Assembly (NCBI GenBank): GCA_030765055.1
Contig: CM060952.1
Coordinates: 81,749,872-81,813,871, forward strand
Length of the DNA: 64,000 bases
Origin: Mantis religiosa
Lineage: Eukaryota > Arthropoda > Insecta > Mantodea > Mantidae
Reading direction: 5' to 3'
Positions within the stretch are counted from its first letter, which is position 1; each line of letters starts with the position of its first letter. The position numbers were made by a program, and so were the translations under genes. Positions 52,813-64,000 of the stretch are shown here, one piece after another. The notes under the pieces are model-generated. The model had not been told where the DNA came from, searched no databases, and saw only the letters and a list, made by a program, of their open reading frames with translations.

Positions 52813-54950
52813 CAAAAATTAAAAAGAAATATTAAAATGTTACTGTATCATATCTATACAAACTCAAAAGATTAATAGAAAACATATAAGTAAATCGCAG
52901 TTTTATTAACTGCATAAATTATTCATGAGTGAATAAATATATTTTATGGTAAGAGTAATTTAATCGTGCAATGAGAGCCCATCACTAACCACTCAGATAT
53001 GTTGTTTTCCTAATGTGTGCACCAGTGATTTTGATCCACACTTAGCACTATGGATCAGTAGTGTTTGTTCTGAGTAATTGCAGAAGTGGTTTAAGTGTAA
53101 CAATGGCGCTATGCTAATTGCTACAGATCAGATGTCTGTTCTGAAGTGCAGAAGTGCCCTAAATTTGCAATGTTACCACTACAATGTTACCATCCAGATT
53201 GCTCTGGGTGTGTATGACAGTGACAGTGTAGCATTTCCACATTGCTAACTTTCCAGATACATTGTTTTTTTTCCTAAGGGGTGTGCATCAATAGCTTTTA
53301 TGTTACGTTAGCATATGGTAATCACTAGGGAGCAAGTATGTTTGTTCTGGATATGTGCAAAAGTGATAAGTGTAATGCTTGTGCTCAGCTAATCACTACA
53401 TTTCTTTCTTTTGTTCTGGTTATGTGCAAAACCGATCAAGTGTAATGCTTGTGCTCAGCTAATCACTACAGTTCGTTCTTTTTTTCTGGGTATATGCAAA
53501 AACAAAATTCATAATAAAAAAGGTATGATAAAAACTGTCACAGAATGAGCGAAAAGGATGTGCCAAAAAAAAAAAAAAAAAAAAAAATCTGGAAAAAAAA
53601 TTGAACAATTAAACTTGGCCTTCCAAGTCAGTGGTTACATGTAGAAAGTGATTGGATGTAAGCTTCATCTCAAATGCCCTGCAAAAGGAACCCCACATAA
53701 CAGCCACCGTCTTCCTTCCATATATTAAAAATGTTTCTGATGGTGTAGGTAAGCTTCTGCATCCTACAGCATTGACACGACAAGAACCCTGGATGACTAT
53801 TTTGGAAAAGAGTTTAGCCATTAAAAGCAGAAATCATATCTCTCTTAGCCCATCCAAACAACAGATGCAAGCCATTCAGTGCACAGGACCACACAGCAGC
53901 CTCTGTCCCCTTGCTAAATAAGTGTGCACCTTTTGTAGTTTCCATATTGGCGCTTTAGCTAGCACAGACCATGGGTCATTATCCTGAAGATGCCAAACAT
54001 AGTCTTCTGCAAAACATTAATATATTCGATGCCATCTAGACCAAACCCTACAAGCCTATGAAGTAAAAATATATTTATTAGTTTTGATGCCATGTTAAAA
54101 GCTTAAGTTTATATAATTTTAAAGAAATCCAATTAAAGAATGGTGACATTTACTGTTAATAAGCTTATAGTGTAAAGAAACTTGCATAGGAGACAAAATT
54201 AATTACAGATCTGATCATTGGCAACTATGTGGTTTTGGGAGAAATTGTCGCAAAGAATTAAAACCTATATAACAAGCAACTATACTTATGAATTTAAATT
54301 TTGTGAAATACTAAATAATGCTAGTAGAAGTACCACATTATTTGATTGATTTTCAGTATATGAAGAAGTGAGTTGACCGTTGAAAGAAAGCTAAGCGATT
54401 ATCCAGCAATCAAATAGTGAAATACCCCGAAGAAAATTTAATAAAGAGTAAGAAAAAAGTTGAAGGTTGCTAACTTAGAAGCACAATGTGCAAATATCAC
54501 AGACCTTAATATGTAGGAATGTGAAGTAACAAACTTTCAAGAGGTGAAATGTTTTTAAGCAATGTCAAAATGAACAGGAAATTCCAGATAATTTTTAACA
54601 TTTTTATAAGTTGTGAGTAGATTGGAAGAGAAGAAATTACAAAGGAAGCAGAATAAACAGTAGAATCTGGTTGGCTGCCACTAGTAAATGTGGTTGTTTA
54701 AAGAAGAGGATTTCAAAAGTACCTTTAGAATAGCTAAGAAGAATCTGTGGTTTACCAGACATACACAAAATAGGAAAAGCCATGAGATCTATTGCTATAG
54801 CATAATGCCCCCACATATAATTTGACCAAATGGTTATTATACAAATTTAACCTTTTCAGTGACATGGCATGATACAGACTCATTTTAAAATGTAGAAGGG
54901 ATGTCTATAAATGTCCTGCACATATATGCATTTATGCTTATTTAATTCTT
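52813..54950. other. Non-coding stretch with a degenerate tandem repeat
   Basis: Two and a half copies of a unit of about 65-70 bp ('tatgtgcaaaa.tgat.aagtgtaatgcttgtgctcagc') lie at about 53336-53510, and a more diverged relative at 53060-53150. A poly(A) run occupies about 53564-53587. An 89-codon plus frame at 53652-53921 starts near VFLPYIKNVSDGVGKLL, faintly reminiscent of retroelement RT-linker sequence, but I cannot confirm it. Nothing is seen in 53930-54950. Confidence 0.5.
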
Positions 54951-55398
54951 AATTATTTTTATAATTCATTCTTAAAAATTATTGCTCAAAACATAAACAC
55001 ATAAAGGTACATCTCCACATTCATGACAATCATACTGGTTTTCTTTCAAAGTCTTTTTTTTGCAACATAACGGGGCATTTTGCAAATGGATGTGCCCTTT
55101 TGCTATGGGATGGTATCATTTTAGGAAAATGTTTTCCTTCAAGTCCGAGGAGTACAGGGATTATGATTTTGTTACCCCTGTATGAAGAGACCTCTGAATG
55201 TTATGATGCTAAATAAGACTGTGAGCTATAAATATGCGGAAGTCCAGGTAGGCCATTGTCTTGTGTGGATTTAGAGCTCTCCAAATTACTAAACAAATGT
55301 ATATGGTTATATCCATCTGGTGTAAAAATATTTTTAACTGCTTTTTATAAAGAGGGTTATGTTTGCAGTATTGACCTACTAGATCCTCACCACACATA

Positions 55399-56357
55399 CA
55401 GGGTCTGGCAGACACAGTAAAGATATTATTTGAAGCAAAAGGTTAGAGACAGTGATGTATTTAACATTTTAAAGTAATATATGTATTTTAGACCCTAATA
55501 CATATAACAATTGTGGTGGTACATTTTTAAACTACAGAGTTTGGAATTACAGTTACGCACGCCTTTAGGTGTGCACCATCACTTTTAATACAATGTTGCA
55601 TGCAACTTTGAAAGTTATTCATTACAAGTTACTGGTTGAACCACTTTTATTGCCTCGCACATCCTCTCCTTTAATTCTTCCAAGATGTGAACCCTGGTTT
55701 TGAAGATATCTCCTTTAGATAGCCCCACAAGAAGTCAGGGGCTGTTAGTCTAGGGACCAAGCTGGTCATGGTACACCTCCAAAGCGAGAAATTAGGTGCT
55801 CTAGGAACAGATGGAACAGAACTGCCATACTGATTTTTGCTGGGACATCTTATCTCTATTCAAAAGACGTGCAAATTGTATTTTATACTGGTGGAGTTTT
55901 ACGTGTTAGTGTAAAATGCACCACACACTTCTGTCTGACATTTGCAATGCAATTCCATGCTTCTTTGCTGATCTCTTTGGAATCCTCAGTATAGATTACC
56001 TCAACCACGCAATGTTTTCTGGCGTACTCACAGATTGTGAGTGATTGGGAATTTGTGTACTACACTGCCTTTCTGACACCAATGACCAAACCACTTTCTG
56101 ATAGCAACATCAGGAGAATCACACTGATTCAGTTGTTAAAATCCTCGTTGCATCTCTATTACAGAATCTATTTTGATGAACTACTGATGGCAATGTCATC
56201 CTCTATTATCCAATGGTCCAGAGAGAGAGGGAGAAACAGATGGCTAAAAATATCTCCAAGGTCAACATTACAAGGCTGCCACACATAATGAACAAAATCC
56301 CCGCGTAATTTGAAAATATAATATATTCAAATACCTTTATGTTTCTGCCAGACCCTG
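55399..56357 (-). mobile_element. Tc1/mariner-type element with CAGGGTCTGGCAGA ends
   Basis: Terminal inverted repeats CAGGGTCTGGCAGA (55399-55412) and its complement (56344-56357) are bordered by TA on both sides (55397-55398, 56358-56359). The minus strand encodes parts of a transposase: KRSAKKHGIALQMS and HQYKIQFARLLN (N-terminal helix-turn-helix region), then LSKGDIFKTRVHILEELKER (C-terminal block after the last catalytic Asp). The catalytic middle is deleted. It is inserted in the piggyBac relic. Confidence 0.88.
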
Positions 56358-56959
56358 TACATAGTGTATTCTTGGATATTATCAGGCTTGAAAATGCCAT
56401 TTTGTCATGGGCATCTATTTTTCCAGTGTCAATCATTAAACTCTTGGAGCTGCAATTGGATGATGCCTTAACTACCCTCCTGTCTTGCCAAGCTGACACA
56501 CCTATATTTCTCCTCTCCTTAGAGCATTTGTAATCCCATCTTTAGGCAAATCAATACAATTTGAATGTACTGTTCCAATTGCATTTGTTTTTCTTTTGTA
56601 TTAAGACCATGTATAAGTAAAGGGAGTTGTACTAATTATTTAAATATACAGTCCTATCCTGATCAAGTACAGGTTCCATCAGGTGCATTACTATGGAGCC
56701 AGATCACCCCAAATTTTTGTCTCCAGTTATGTGAATCTCTTAACCAGTGTATGTGCAGTTATTGAAAAGATATCCTGTTTTACTTTCACAAAGATCAAAA
56801 CTCTTTATGCCATTTTTGTTTTGATGTATGTACTGCTTCTAACCTAATCAGCCTTTAAAAAGCATAAAGATTTCTTCAATAGTGACCTTTTCACAAGGCA
56901 CATCATTTTCTTTGAACTTTGAAATAATAATATAATCGAAAACTAGCTATTTTTGCTTC

Positions 56960-57265
56960 TTTCGTAATAATGAGGACTTTGAGTTATAAGCAGTTAAGTA
57001 GGGAAGACCTTAACCCTTTCAGCTGCTGTAGCGTGAGTGCTACGGTCCCTTAGCACTAGTGGTACTTCTGATGTTACTAGAAGTATGTCAGGCCAAACAT
57101 TCAAGCCCTTCCCATTAGGGAAGCTCTTCAGATTGGGTTTGTCTTAATGGGTAGTTCCCAACACCTATGGGTATTGGGTCCATCTGGCTGGCTTGGCTGC
57201 CCAGATGGGGTTGAGGGACACTTAAAAGAATGCCCGTTCCTATTCTAGCCTGGATAGCTAGTAGC
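56960..57265. other. Unclassified insert within the piggyBac relic
   Basis: About 300 bp here has no counterpart in piggyBac proteins and separates the LHFPCKEN and KFKENDVP parts. It contains the palindrome ccatctggc...gcccagatgg near 57180-57210 and 'ttaaccctttcagctg' at 57010. The borders are approximate. Confidence 0.4.
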
Positions 57266-57599
57266 ATGGTATGTAGGTGTAGTTTATCATTTACATTTTC
57301 TTTGCAAGGGAAATGAAGGAACTGCAAAATGGAAGTAAACTTATTATTTGACATGCTTTTCTCTAAAAATGGAGTAGCTAGTATGTTATCTGTAGAGTAC
57401 ATGTGTAATGTAAGTTTACGAATAACACTAATGAGAATAATTATACCAAGTAGTCCGTAAATTTTATTTAGTATTACTTCTATCCAATTCTGAATTCTAC
57501 TCTTAAGTCCTAAATTGTCTTTGGACATTAGGTTTTCCTTCATGCTACTCGCATATATGTTTGTTTCCATAACAATGACAGATACAACAGTAAAATAAT

Positions 57600-58290
57600 T
57601 TGAAAAAATGTCAATTGGTTGCCATCAGAAGCCAGCTGAGCCTGCAGTTGTACATACATCAGAGGCTGTGCTCAAGAAGGTATGTCTCTTTATGTTTGAG
57701 TTATTGTGACTACTCCCTTATATTGATTCTTCACGAAACCAGACGGAAAAGGGTAATTTTCTTCCTTACTACTAGATAATCCTCAACACCCTGGTCAGAA
57801 TCTGAAAACTTGCTGTCAGCATCCAAATGTGAAGCAGCAAAAAAAAGTCCACAATTTTTAAGTAATTTCAGAAGCCTGTAAACTATCTACACGAGCTAAT
57901 TTATTTGGAACATTAGTAGTTGAAGCCATTGATTACCACTGAGGTTTAACAATTTCAAATATGAATCGTAAAAACTATTTGTAGTCGGTTTATTGACACT
58001 CGTCACTAATTAATTTTGACATCACTGTTACTAAATTCCTCCAAACACATAATTTCAAATATGCTTTTCTGTTAACTCCCGATAGCTAAAAGAAGTTGCT
58101 TTGAACCTTGAACCTCAAGATAGTCAAAATAACTAAATGACTGAATGAAAACAACTGCTGCATAAGTTTGCCATAAACTAAGAATGTGAAATATTCTAAG
58201 ATGTACATGCAGATGCTGACAGAGAGGTACATAGGCTTTCTTTGCAGCATGTGTGTTTAACAACATCCACAATTATTATTGTGTGGTAGT
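57600..58290. other. AT-rich stretch
   Basis: No gene recognised. A small minus-strand frame (58272-58072) has no motif. Confidence 0.4.
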
Positions 58291-58291
58291 A

Positions 58292-59310
58292 CGAGGGCTG
58301 TTCAATAAATAATGATCACATTTTTTTTTTTTTTTTTTACAACTTACCTTTACTCATCCTCATAATTTTTATGGTCCTTCTCAAAATAGTCTCCCCTGAA
58401 TGTGATGTACTTGTCCCAGCGTTTCTGCCAGTCTTCAAAGACATGTTGCAAACCATTTTTTGAGAGATCCTTCAAAATATTCTCTGCAGCCTTCACCACT
58501 GCTTCTTATGGTGGATAATGCCTCCCATGAAGGCATTTCTTCAAGTTAGGAAATAGAAAACAGTCACATGGGGCTAAATCCGGGCTATAGGGAGGGTGAG
58601 GGATGCACCTCACGATTTTTGCAAGATATTCAGCAACAACATTGGCAATATGCGGCCGCGCATTATCGTGGTGCAGCATCCAGCCTGCTTCATGGAAATG
58701 TGGTCTTTTGCGTCTGATATGGACTTGCAATGTTTTCAGGACATCCCTGTAGTACTGTCCAGTTACTGATGTGTGTGCAAGTACAACATGCTGATAAACC
58801 ATTCCATGAATATCAAAGAATGAGATGACCATAACTTTCCCAGCAGAAGCAACCACTTTTGTATTTTTGGGGGTTGGTGATGGAGATTTCCACACTGAGC
58901 TTTGCTGTTCGCTCTCAGGATCAAAAAGATGTAGCCAAGTTTCATCAGCAGTGATTACATTTGAAAGAAACTCCGGATCTTCCTCTAACATCAAGTTTAA
59001 GTGCATGTTACCTCCATTGCAGTGGTAGGCGATTGAACATGTATGAACTTATTTGAAGCAAAAGGTTAGAAACAGTGATGTATTTAACATTTGAAAGTAA
59101 TGAGTTGGTAATTCAAAAACAATTACCAACTCATTACTTTCAAATGTATGAACTTGCCTGGTTCTAACAGGTGGGAACCAGGAGTACTAACAATGACACT
59201 ACTACAGCATCTTTGTTTCACATTAAGCTAACAGAACATAATAAGATTGAATTTTAGGAAAAATTATGACCGTAAAAAAATTATGATCATTCTTTATTGA
59301 ACAGCCCTCA
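58292..59310 (-). mobile_element. Mariner element with inverted repeats, N-terminally deleted
   Basis: Ends: cgagggctgttcaataaa (58292 onward) and its inverted counterpart gaacagccctca (to 59310), each next to TA. The minus strand carries 58506-59006, a 166-codon transposase frame with NVITADETWLHLFDPES (first Asp), WMLHHDNARPHIA (second Asp) and PYSPDLAPCDCFLFPNLKK (third Asp). By count 33 residues separate the second and third Asp, one fewer than the usual 34. The DNA-binding N-terminus is missing and a 95 bp insert lies at 59051-59145. After a stop near 58507 the C-terminal end (WQKRWDKYITF) is still readable. Confidence 0.92.
59051..59145. repeat. 95 bp fold-back insert flanked by an 11 bp direct repeat
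   Basis: Direct repeats tgtatgaactt flank it (59040-59050, 59145-59155; the first base of the right copy overlaps the insert edge). The first half ('atttgaagcaaaaggttag...gtatttaacattt') matches 55428-55475 inside the Tc1-like element. The second half ('gaaagtaatgagttggtaatt' and its complement) is a hairpin. Confidence 0.75.
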
Positions 59311-59504
59311 TATAAACCAAACCAAAAAACCCTGAACCAGAGAACATTTCACTTAGGCAGACATATATATAATGTTCTTATGCACAAATAACAAGCTAAC
59401 TCACAAATTAGATGCATTCAACATACAGAATGACTTTTGCTACAGAGAAACAAAATAGTAAAATTTCAATGTTTTATTAATAAGAGTCTCTGCTTTCTTG
59501 ATAC
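59311..59504. other. Spacer without recognised feature
   Basis: AT-rich, nothing recognised. Confidence 0.4.
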
Positions 59505-59635
59505 TGCAGATGTATCCTGAGTTTATGAAGTATTTTTACAGCATTTAATAATTTAAATGTTTTGCATTATTTACTGGGTACTTATCCATTTCTGGACTGT
59601 GCAGCATTTAAATGGGCATCACTGAAGTGGTTGTC
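59505..59635. repeat. Dispersed repeat R1, copy 2
   Basis: Same orientation as 75-215, sharing 'tttttacagcattta', 'aatttaaatg' and 'actgggta..tatccatttctgg'. Confidence 0.55.
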
Positions 59636-59984
59636 TCCCAACATTTGAAAGTGCAACTTTGAAAAATTTATTACACCTAGTAGAAAAAAATTAAGACAAA
59701 GATGTAAATAAAAATGACAGCTGGTTTAATTCAGTGTCACAGCCCTATTCCCAAGCATGCAGACAGAAAAAGTACAGTCAGTGTTAAAAAAAGTAGCTAA
59801 CTTTAATAGAAATAAAATCAGTAGAAGTAGAAAAATACATTTATTAAATCTATGTATTGAATACAATTTCTTCAGCTTTCACGGTGAATACTATAGGCAG
59901 AAATCAGGGTAATCTATGAGCAATTCACTTTCTCCTTTTTTTGGGAAATTTATTTATGAGTTTTTATACACATAAAAAGGGCTT
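59636..59984. other. AT-rich stretch
   Basis: No feature recognised before the PLE relic begins. Confidence 0.4.
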
Positions 59985-61165
59985 TCCCATGGATCTTCAA
60001 GGTTTGATATCGATATGTTGATGACATCTTTGTAGCAGTTCCAAATAGATATTTAGAAGCATTAAAAATCATACAATAGAAAAGGAAGTCAAAGGACAAG
60101 TCTCTTTCTTGGACCTAAATGTTATCAGGAGTGACATAAAATTGGGAACTTACAGGAAGCCAACCCAGTCTGAAAATTAAATAAAAAGTCACAGCTATAA
60201 CCTAGTTACATATAAACATGCAATAATAAACAGTCACACAAAGACTTGTTAACATACCCAGGGATAAAATAGAAACACAATAAGGAACAAAAAACTCATA
60301 CTTTACATAGAAAAATAAATGGATACAACAAAAGTAGTATTCAAAGATTACAAAACCTAAGCTAAAACAAAGCATTAAGGAGGTAAGCACATTCAGGAGA
60401 TTCATAAATCAAAGAGCTCTTCAGGGAACAAATTATCATCTTGGCAATCATAAATAATCATTAATAAAATTGTTAAATTAAAAAACAAAAGATGAAATAT
60501 CACCAATCAATACATGTAAAATGTACAAATAAATTTTAAGCATTGTAAACCAAAAGAAACCTAAAAATCAGAGCCAAAGGACATTTTAGAAATGTCAAAG
60601 TGAAACAGGAAGACAACTCAGCATTTTCATTTTGGAATGAAAACCATAACTGTCACAAACCCAAAATTATTAAGAGCCACAACAAACTCATAACATAGGA
60701 GAACATTTTAATATGGAAATACAAAGAGTAAATCGGCTGCGCCGTGGCTTAGTGGTTAGATCGCTTGGCTCTCACCAAGACGACACGGGTTCGATCCCAG
60801 GCGACCGCAAAGTGAGATTTGTGGTGGACAACACGGCGCTGGGGCGGGTTTTCTCCGGGACCTCCGGTTTTCCCCGCCATCTCATTCCACCGGTGCTCCA
60901 TCTTCATCTCATGTATCGTCAGTGTCACCGCCTGCGGTGCTGTATGTAGTAAAAGCGGGCGTTAAACACTACAAATTTCATTTCATTTCAAAGAGTAAAT
61001 TTCAAATTCCCACCTTTCAACAATTTAATAAAGAAGTTCAATGTTCCACCTCCAGAGAGAAGACTGCAGGCAATTACAGCTAATGACGGTTGGATCTTTG
61101 AGGTTGCCATATAACGAGGTTGTGGTTATAAACAGTGGCTCCCAAAACTAGTCCCTCAAAAATTA
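59985..61165 (+). mobile_element. Decayed PLE with a SINE inserted in its endonuclease region
   Basis: Plus-strand pieces in order: RYVDDIFVAVPN (near 60015), SLFLDLNVIRSDIKLG and TYRKPTQSEN (near 60110-60175), then NSAFSFWNENHN (near 60620-60650) and ENILIWKYKERVN. After the SINE come FQIPTFQQFNKEVQCSTSREK (near 61005-61065) and a 3' tail ending caaaactagtccctcaa. This tail matches the arms of the fold-back at 38777-39060. Many stops and frameshifts. The GIY signature is not readable. Confidence 0.7.
60734..60988 (+). mobile_element. tRNA-derived SINE (SINE7) in the PLE
   Basis: Flanked by the perfect 12 bp duplication caaagagtaaat (60722-60733, 60989-61000). Head: gcgccgtggcttagtggtta (A box) and gggttcgatccc (B box). 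A GC-rich body and an (atttc)n tail follow. Insertion splits the PLE between WKYKERVN and FQIPTF. Confidence 0.9.
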
Positions 61166-61825
61166 AAAAAGTGATGTATTGTGAAAGAAACTAAACGTTT
61201 TACTGATTTGATACTGTTTAGGGTTAAGTATTGTGAAGATTAACAATAGATATGACTGCATGAATCATTGGTTTATTATCTATTATAACTGATCTACTGT
61301 AAGACTGATCTATTGCTAGTTTCTCCACCATGTACCTAAGATAGCACGTAGACATGACACATACAGCAACACAAGGACTATTTCTTCACATGTGTCAGGG
61401 CAGCAGAGTCATTTGAATAAAAAGGTATTTCCATCTGGTAATAAATTCTATCTTTCACCAAATCTCTTGCCCCAGAAGATCCTAGGGCATAATCAGAGCT
61501 TTGGTCATGCTGATGTCCTGATTTCTGACTCCCCAATTTTACCTGGCCTGTGCCCCAGAGCTGGCCAACTATCAATGTTACTCCTTGAATCCTTATGTGC
61601 AGTAGTGGTACTGCTGCCCTTCCTCACCTGAATTCTCTCTAATAGCTTTTTTAGTGGGTAGTGTTTTACAGATGCAGTCCCACACAGCTAGGAATGGTTT
61701 ATTGATGGATTTTCCCCTCCCTCCTTAAAAAATTCAAGTATATGAGAAATGCATTATTCTAGCCAAACATTTGAATGTCAGATTTCACTATAAGTACATA
61801 TTTTGAGGCTGCTAATCTAGATGAC
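61166..61825. other. Stretch without a recognised gene
   Basis: Overlapping small frames on both strands at 61378-61631 have no recognised motif. No transposon signature. Confidence 0.4.
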
Positions 61826-62056
61826 TTTTTTTGTTTTTGTAATTTACGTCCTTTAACTTTTTAAGTCATATCAGACGAATGGAATAGTTGAAATGTTGCT
61901 CAAATGGGCCCAGGGTCCATGGAGCTTATAGTTACCCAACATTTGTCTTTTAGGATAAGGGAAAATCCTGGAAAAAAACCTTATCCAGGTAACTCACCCT
62001 GACCCAAGATTCAAACGTGAGGCAGACATGCTACCATCTACACTACCAAGGCGGGT
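61826..62056 (-). mobile_element. SINE3 copy with target duplication
   Basis: Flanked by tagatgac (61818-61825, 62057-62064). The minus strand begins with a degenerate tRNA-like head (cgccttggtagtgtagatgg) and continues with the same body as 24977-25216. The tail is the T-rich plus-strand left end. Part of the B box is deleted. Confidence 0.82.
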
Positions 62057-62064
62057 TAGATGAC

Positions 62065-62555
62065 ATTTTTAGTAAGATATTCAAATATGTGTGTTAAGCA
62101 TGGTTCAGTGTGGTTATAAGCCTAAAATATGTATAGGGGGATATAATTATTATGAAGTTAACAATATACAAGGATCTGTAAGAATTTAAAAGTAACATTT
62201 ACAAAAAATATTCCATGTAAAGGACAGTTAGGGTAGGGTAGGATACGATAGCATGAAAATTTATGTGCATTATTGAAATATGCTAAATATGCTAAACTTA
62301 AATACAATTCAGTATCTAACCAACTTTTTGTTTTTGAGTTATGCTGTTTTGCACAGGCAAAAAAGTGCTATTTTGAATTCAGGGAGTCTTGAAACATATA
62401 TTTTGGGTGGAATACAATCTTCCTCTTCTTACTGTAAGTACTTAGTACACAAAATAACAGCTGTATGCATAATTTATGAAATTCCTCTCATAAATGCAAA
62501 TACATGTAGTTTTTATTGGTAACTGCACTCTTCTGACTTATGGTCATCACAGTAT
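62065..62555. other. Stretch without a recognised gene
   Basis: AT-rich, no supported frame. Confidence 0.4.
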
Positions 62556-63648
62556 TTAACCTTCCGTTGGGCGCGTCAACGTTCGTGACCCCGTTAGTCG
62601 CGATGTATCTGCTGGATACATATGACGTTAATTGTTTTAGAATCTGTTTTCAACTGTTTTAAAACGAGTGCACCTTATTATGAATCGGAAGCGTTTCTCG
62701 GATATAGTCATACTGAAAATATTGACACCGAGGTCATCTGTTGTCCAGAATTGTTGAATATTTTTCTGTCCTCTGCGGAACACACCAGCAAGTTATAATA
62801 ACACAGTAAAGGCTTTCATTTCTTTTGTCTGTGTCTCTGCAATCACTCTCATGTTCATATTTCACTTTGAAATCATGTATGCGTCTGTTGGTGTGTTGCA
62901 CAATTATACAGAATATCATCACAGACGAAAAGTTTCCATCAAATTCAGTTTTCAGTTTTGGCACTCCCCACAACTCCAGGCAGTTTTATTATTATTAGTA
63001 GTGGTAGTAGTAGTGCAATTATCATCATCACCATCATCAATATGTTCATCGTTATCATCTTGTGTTTTTTGTACTCACCAAAATAGTAATTTTCATCATT
63101 TTCTAGCACTTATTATTTTCTCTTCATCAACATCATGATCTGTATCGGTGTCCACAGATCATGTTTCAGTTATGCTTTCATATTCGCAATCAGTTTCTAC
63201 AAAATTATCCTCAATCGGCAGCGCATCATTGTTGAAAATGAGGCGATGTACCTCCTCCAAATCCTCAGAATTTTCCAAATTGTATACTTAGCTCATTTTC
63301 AAACCTACGATTCACAGTAATAAAGAAAGGTATTCTCATTTACCTTGCATATATACAACACAACCACTTACATCAGCATTCTCTAGCAATGACGTGGTTG
63401 GATCCGATAGCGGCAACAGTCGTAACACGTGTTGGCGCGATGTATCTGACAGATACAACAGCACACATGTGACGACGTTTGCCTCATTAGCAAACTTAGC
63501 ATTAGGGAGAAATGGTTGAAACTTAGAGGAAACAATAACAAAGGTATGATGGCAGATGTCCTGGCTCGGTAGTTATTTATTGCCATAATAATGAAACAAA
63601 CTTAGGCCATGTATTTCACAGATACATTAGTGACTAACGAAGGGTTAA
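62556..63648 (-). mobile_element. TTAA-flanked piggyBac-like element, internally deleted
   Basis: TTAA at 62556-62559 and 63645-63648 flank ends CCTTCCGTTGGG (left) and, inverted, CCCTTCGTTAGT (right). Both have a subterminal palindrome of the type atgtatctg..gatacat. The minus strand reads NSEDLEEVHRLIFNNDALP (acidic N-terminus, near 63270-63215), SVDTDTDHDVDEE and, near the left end, IFSMTISEKRFRFIIRC (the piggyBac 'F...MS..RF..I.R.L' block). The catalytic middle is missing. Such elements move by cut and paste at TTAA. Confidence 0.75.
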
Positions 63649-64000
63649 ATGCCTTTACATGAATGGATTAAGATCCATGGCTTAAATCTTGGCCATGGTT
63701 CAAATTTGAAACATAGTCCGTTGTATATCATGTGGGGGGCGGGGACACTACAAATGTTAGCTGTACATACACATTTTATTATTATGGAATTTTATATATT
63801 TTCTTTTATACATCTCAAAGTAGAATTATTTTACAAAGCTGAGCATTTAGCATAGTATATATAAAAAAATATTTACAGGCATGGATGTAAACTTGGTGTT
63901 GCAGATTATTAAAAGATAAAACCAGAAGATAGTTTTATAATTATCAGATTAAGCTTTTATGCAAATAACTTATATAAAGCTTAACATTTCAAAAAGTACA
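63649..64000. other. Window edge, no recognised feature
   Basis: AT-rich sequence with a small unassigned frame at 63649-63855. Nothing supported. Confidence 0.4.

Larger units (their letters stand above)
54955..57570 (-). pseudogene. piggyBac-like transposase relic
   Basis: Minus strand from 57570: GLLGIIILISVIRKLTLHMY, ATPFLEKSMSNNKFTSILQF and LHFPCKEN (the piggyBac 'S..RF..I...LHF' block). After an unknown insert come SKFKENDVPCEKVTIEE, KQYIHQNKNGIKSF and CESKTGYL, then AWQDRRVVKASSNCS. After a Tc1-like insertion (55399-56357) come DLVGQYC, KIFLHQMDITIY, ALNPHKTMAYLDFRIF and, near 55030, a Cys-rich end (CHECGDVPLCV) typical of the piggyBac C-terminal zinc-binding domain. The order is complete from N to C, but stops are frequent. 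Confidence 0.8.

Noticed and set aside
53609..53921. Overlapping frames on both strands as a gene or retroelement piece
   Set aside because: The similarity to retroelement linker sequence was too weak to support a call.

Overview
This window looks like a stretch of a large, repeat-rich insect (arthropod) genome. The reasons are spliced host exons, an intron of about 22 kb, AT-rich background, and a dense mix of animal transposons: Penelope-like elements (PLEs), Ty3/Gypsy elements, I-type LINEs with RNase H, tRNA-derived SINEs, Tc1/mariner, piggyBac and hAT relatives. The species cannot be named from the sequence. No functional tRNA, rRNA, CRISPR or bacterial gene is visible.

Host gene. The only host gene I can name is the 3' part of a FAM76 family gene on the + strand. 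An exon at about 9587-9903 and the last exon at 32133-32369 encode the C-terminal coiled coil and tail. The zinc-binding N-terminal exons are not in the window and must lie to the left. The intron between these exons (9904-32132) holds a Gypsy element, a 6.7 kb Gypsy element with a LINE nested in it and a SINE nested in the LINE, PLE pieces and a transposase-like pseudogene. Two short exon-like segments at 10297-10367 and 10946-11042 could give FAM76 an alternative C-terminus.

Layout. 1-2740: a decayed copy of a multi-copy insect gene of unknown function, split by a fold-back element. 2745-6950: a rearranged PLE locus on both strands, including a 16-copy, 121 bp satellite that is an amplified slice of the PLE endonuclease region. 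7030-9350: LINE 3' end, microsatellite, fold-back and SINE fragments. 9587-11502: FAM76 exon and a tandem duplication. 11580-15332: Gypsy A. 15521-20905: PLE pieces and a SINE. 21946-28690: Gypsy B. 29347-31280: an unclassified transposon-like gene with two SINEs in it. 32133-32369: FAM76 last exon. 32370-38400: AT-rich, few features. 38410-44385: SINE, fold-back, a hAT-like pseudogene split by Gypsy C, PLE. 46100-48360: mariner relic and SINE. 48602-52645: an essentially complete LINE. 54955-57570: piggyBac relic holding a Tc1-like element. 58292-61165: mariner, and a PLE with a SINE in it. 61826-63648: SINE and a TTAA element.

How it fits together. Almost everything recognisable is mobile DNA, and nesting lets the order of insertion be read. 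The three Gypsy elements are one family: same 4 bp target duplications, same tRNA-Leu-type primer site, same proteins. Two of them are internally deleted. PLE ends recur as inverted pairs with their 3' ends pointing outward, and several apparent fold-back MITEs seem to be such pairs.
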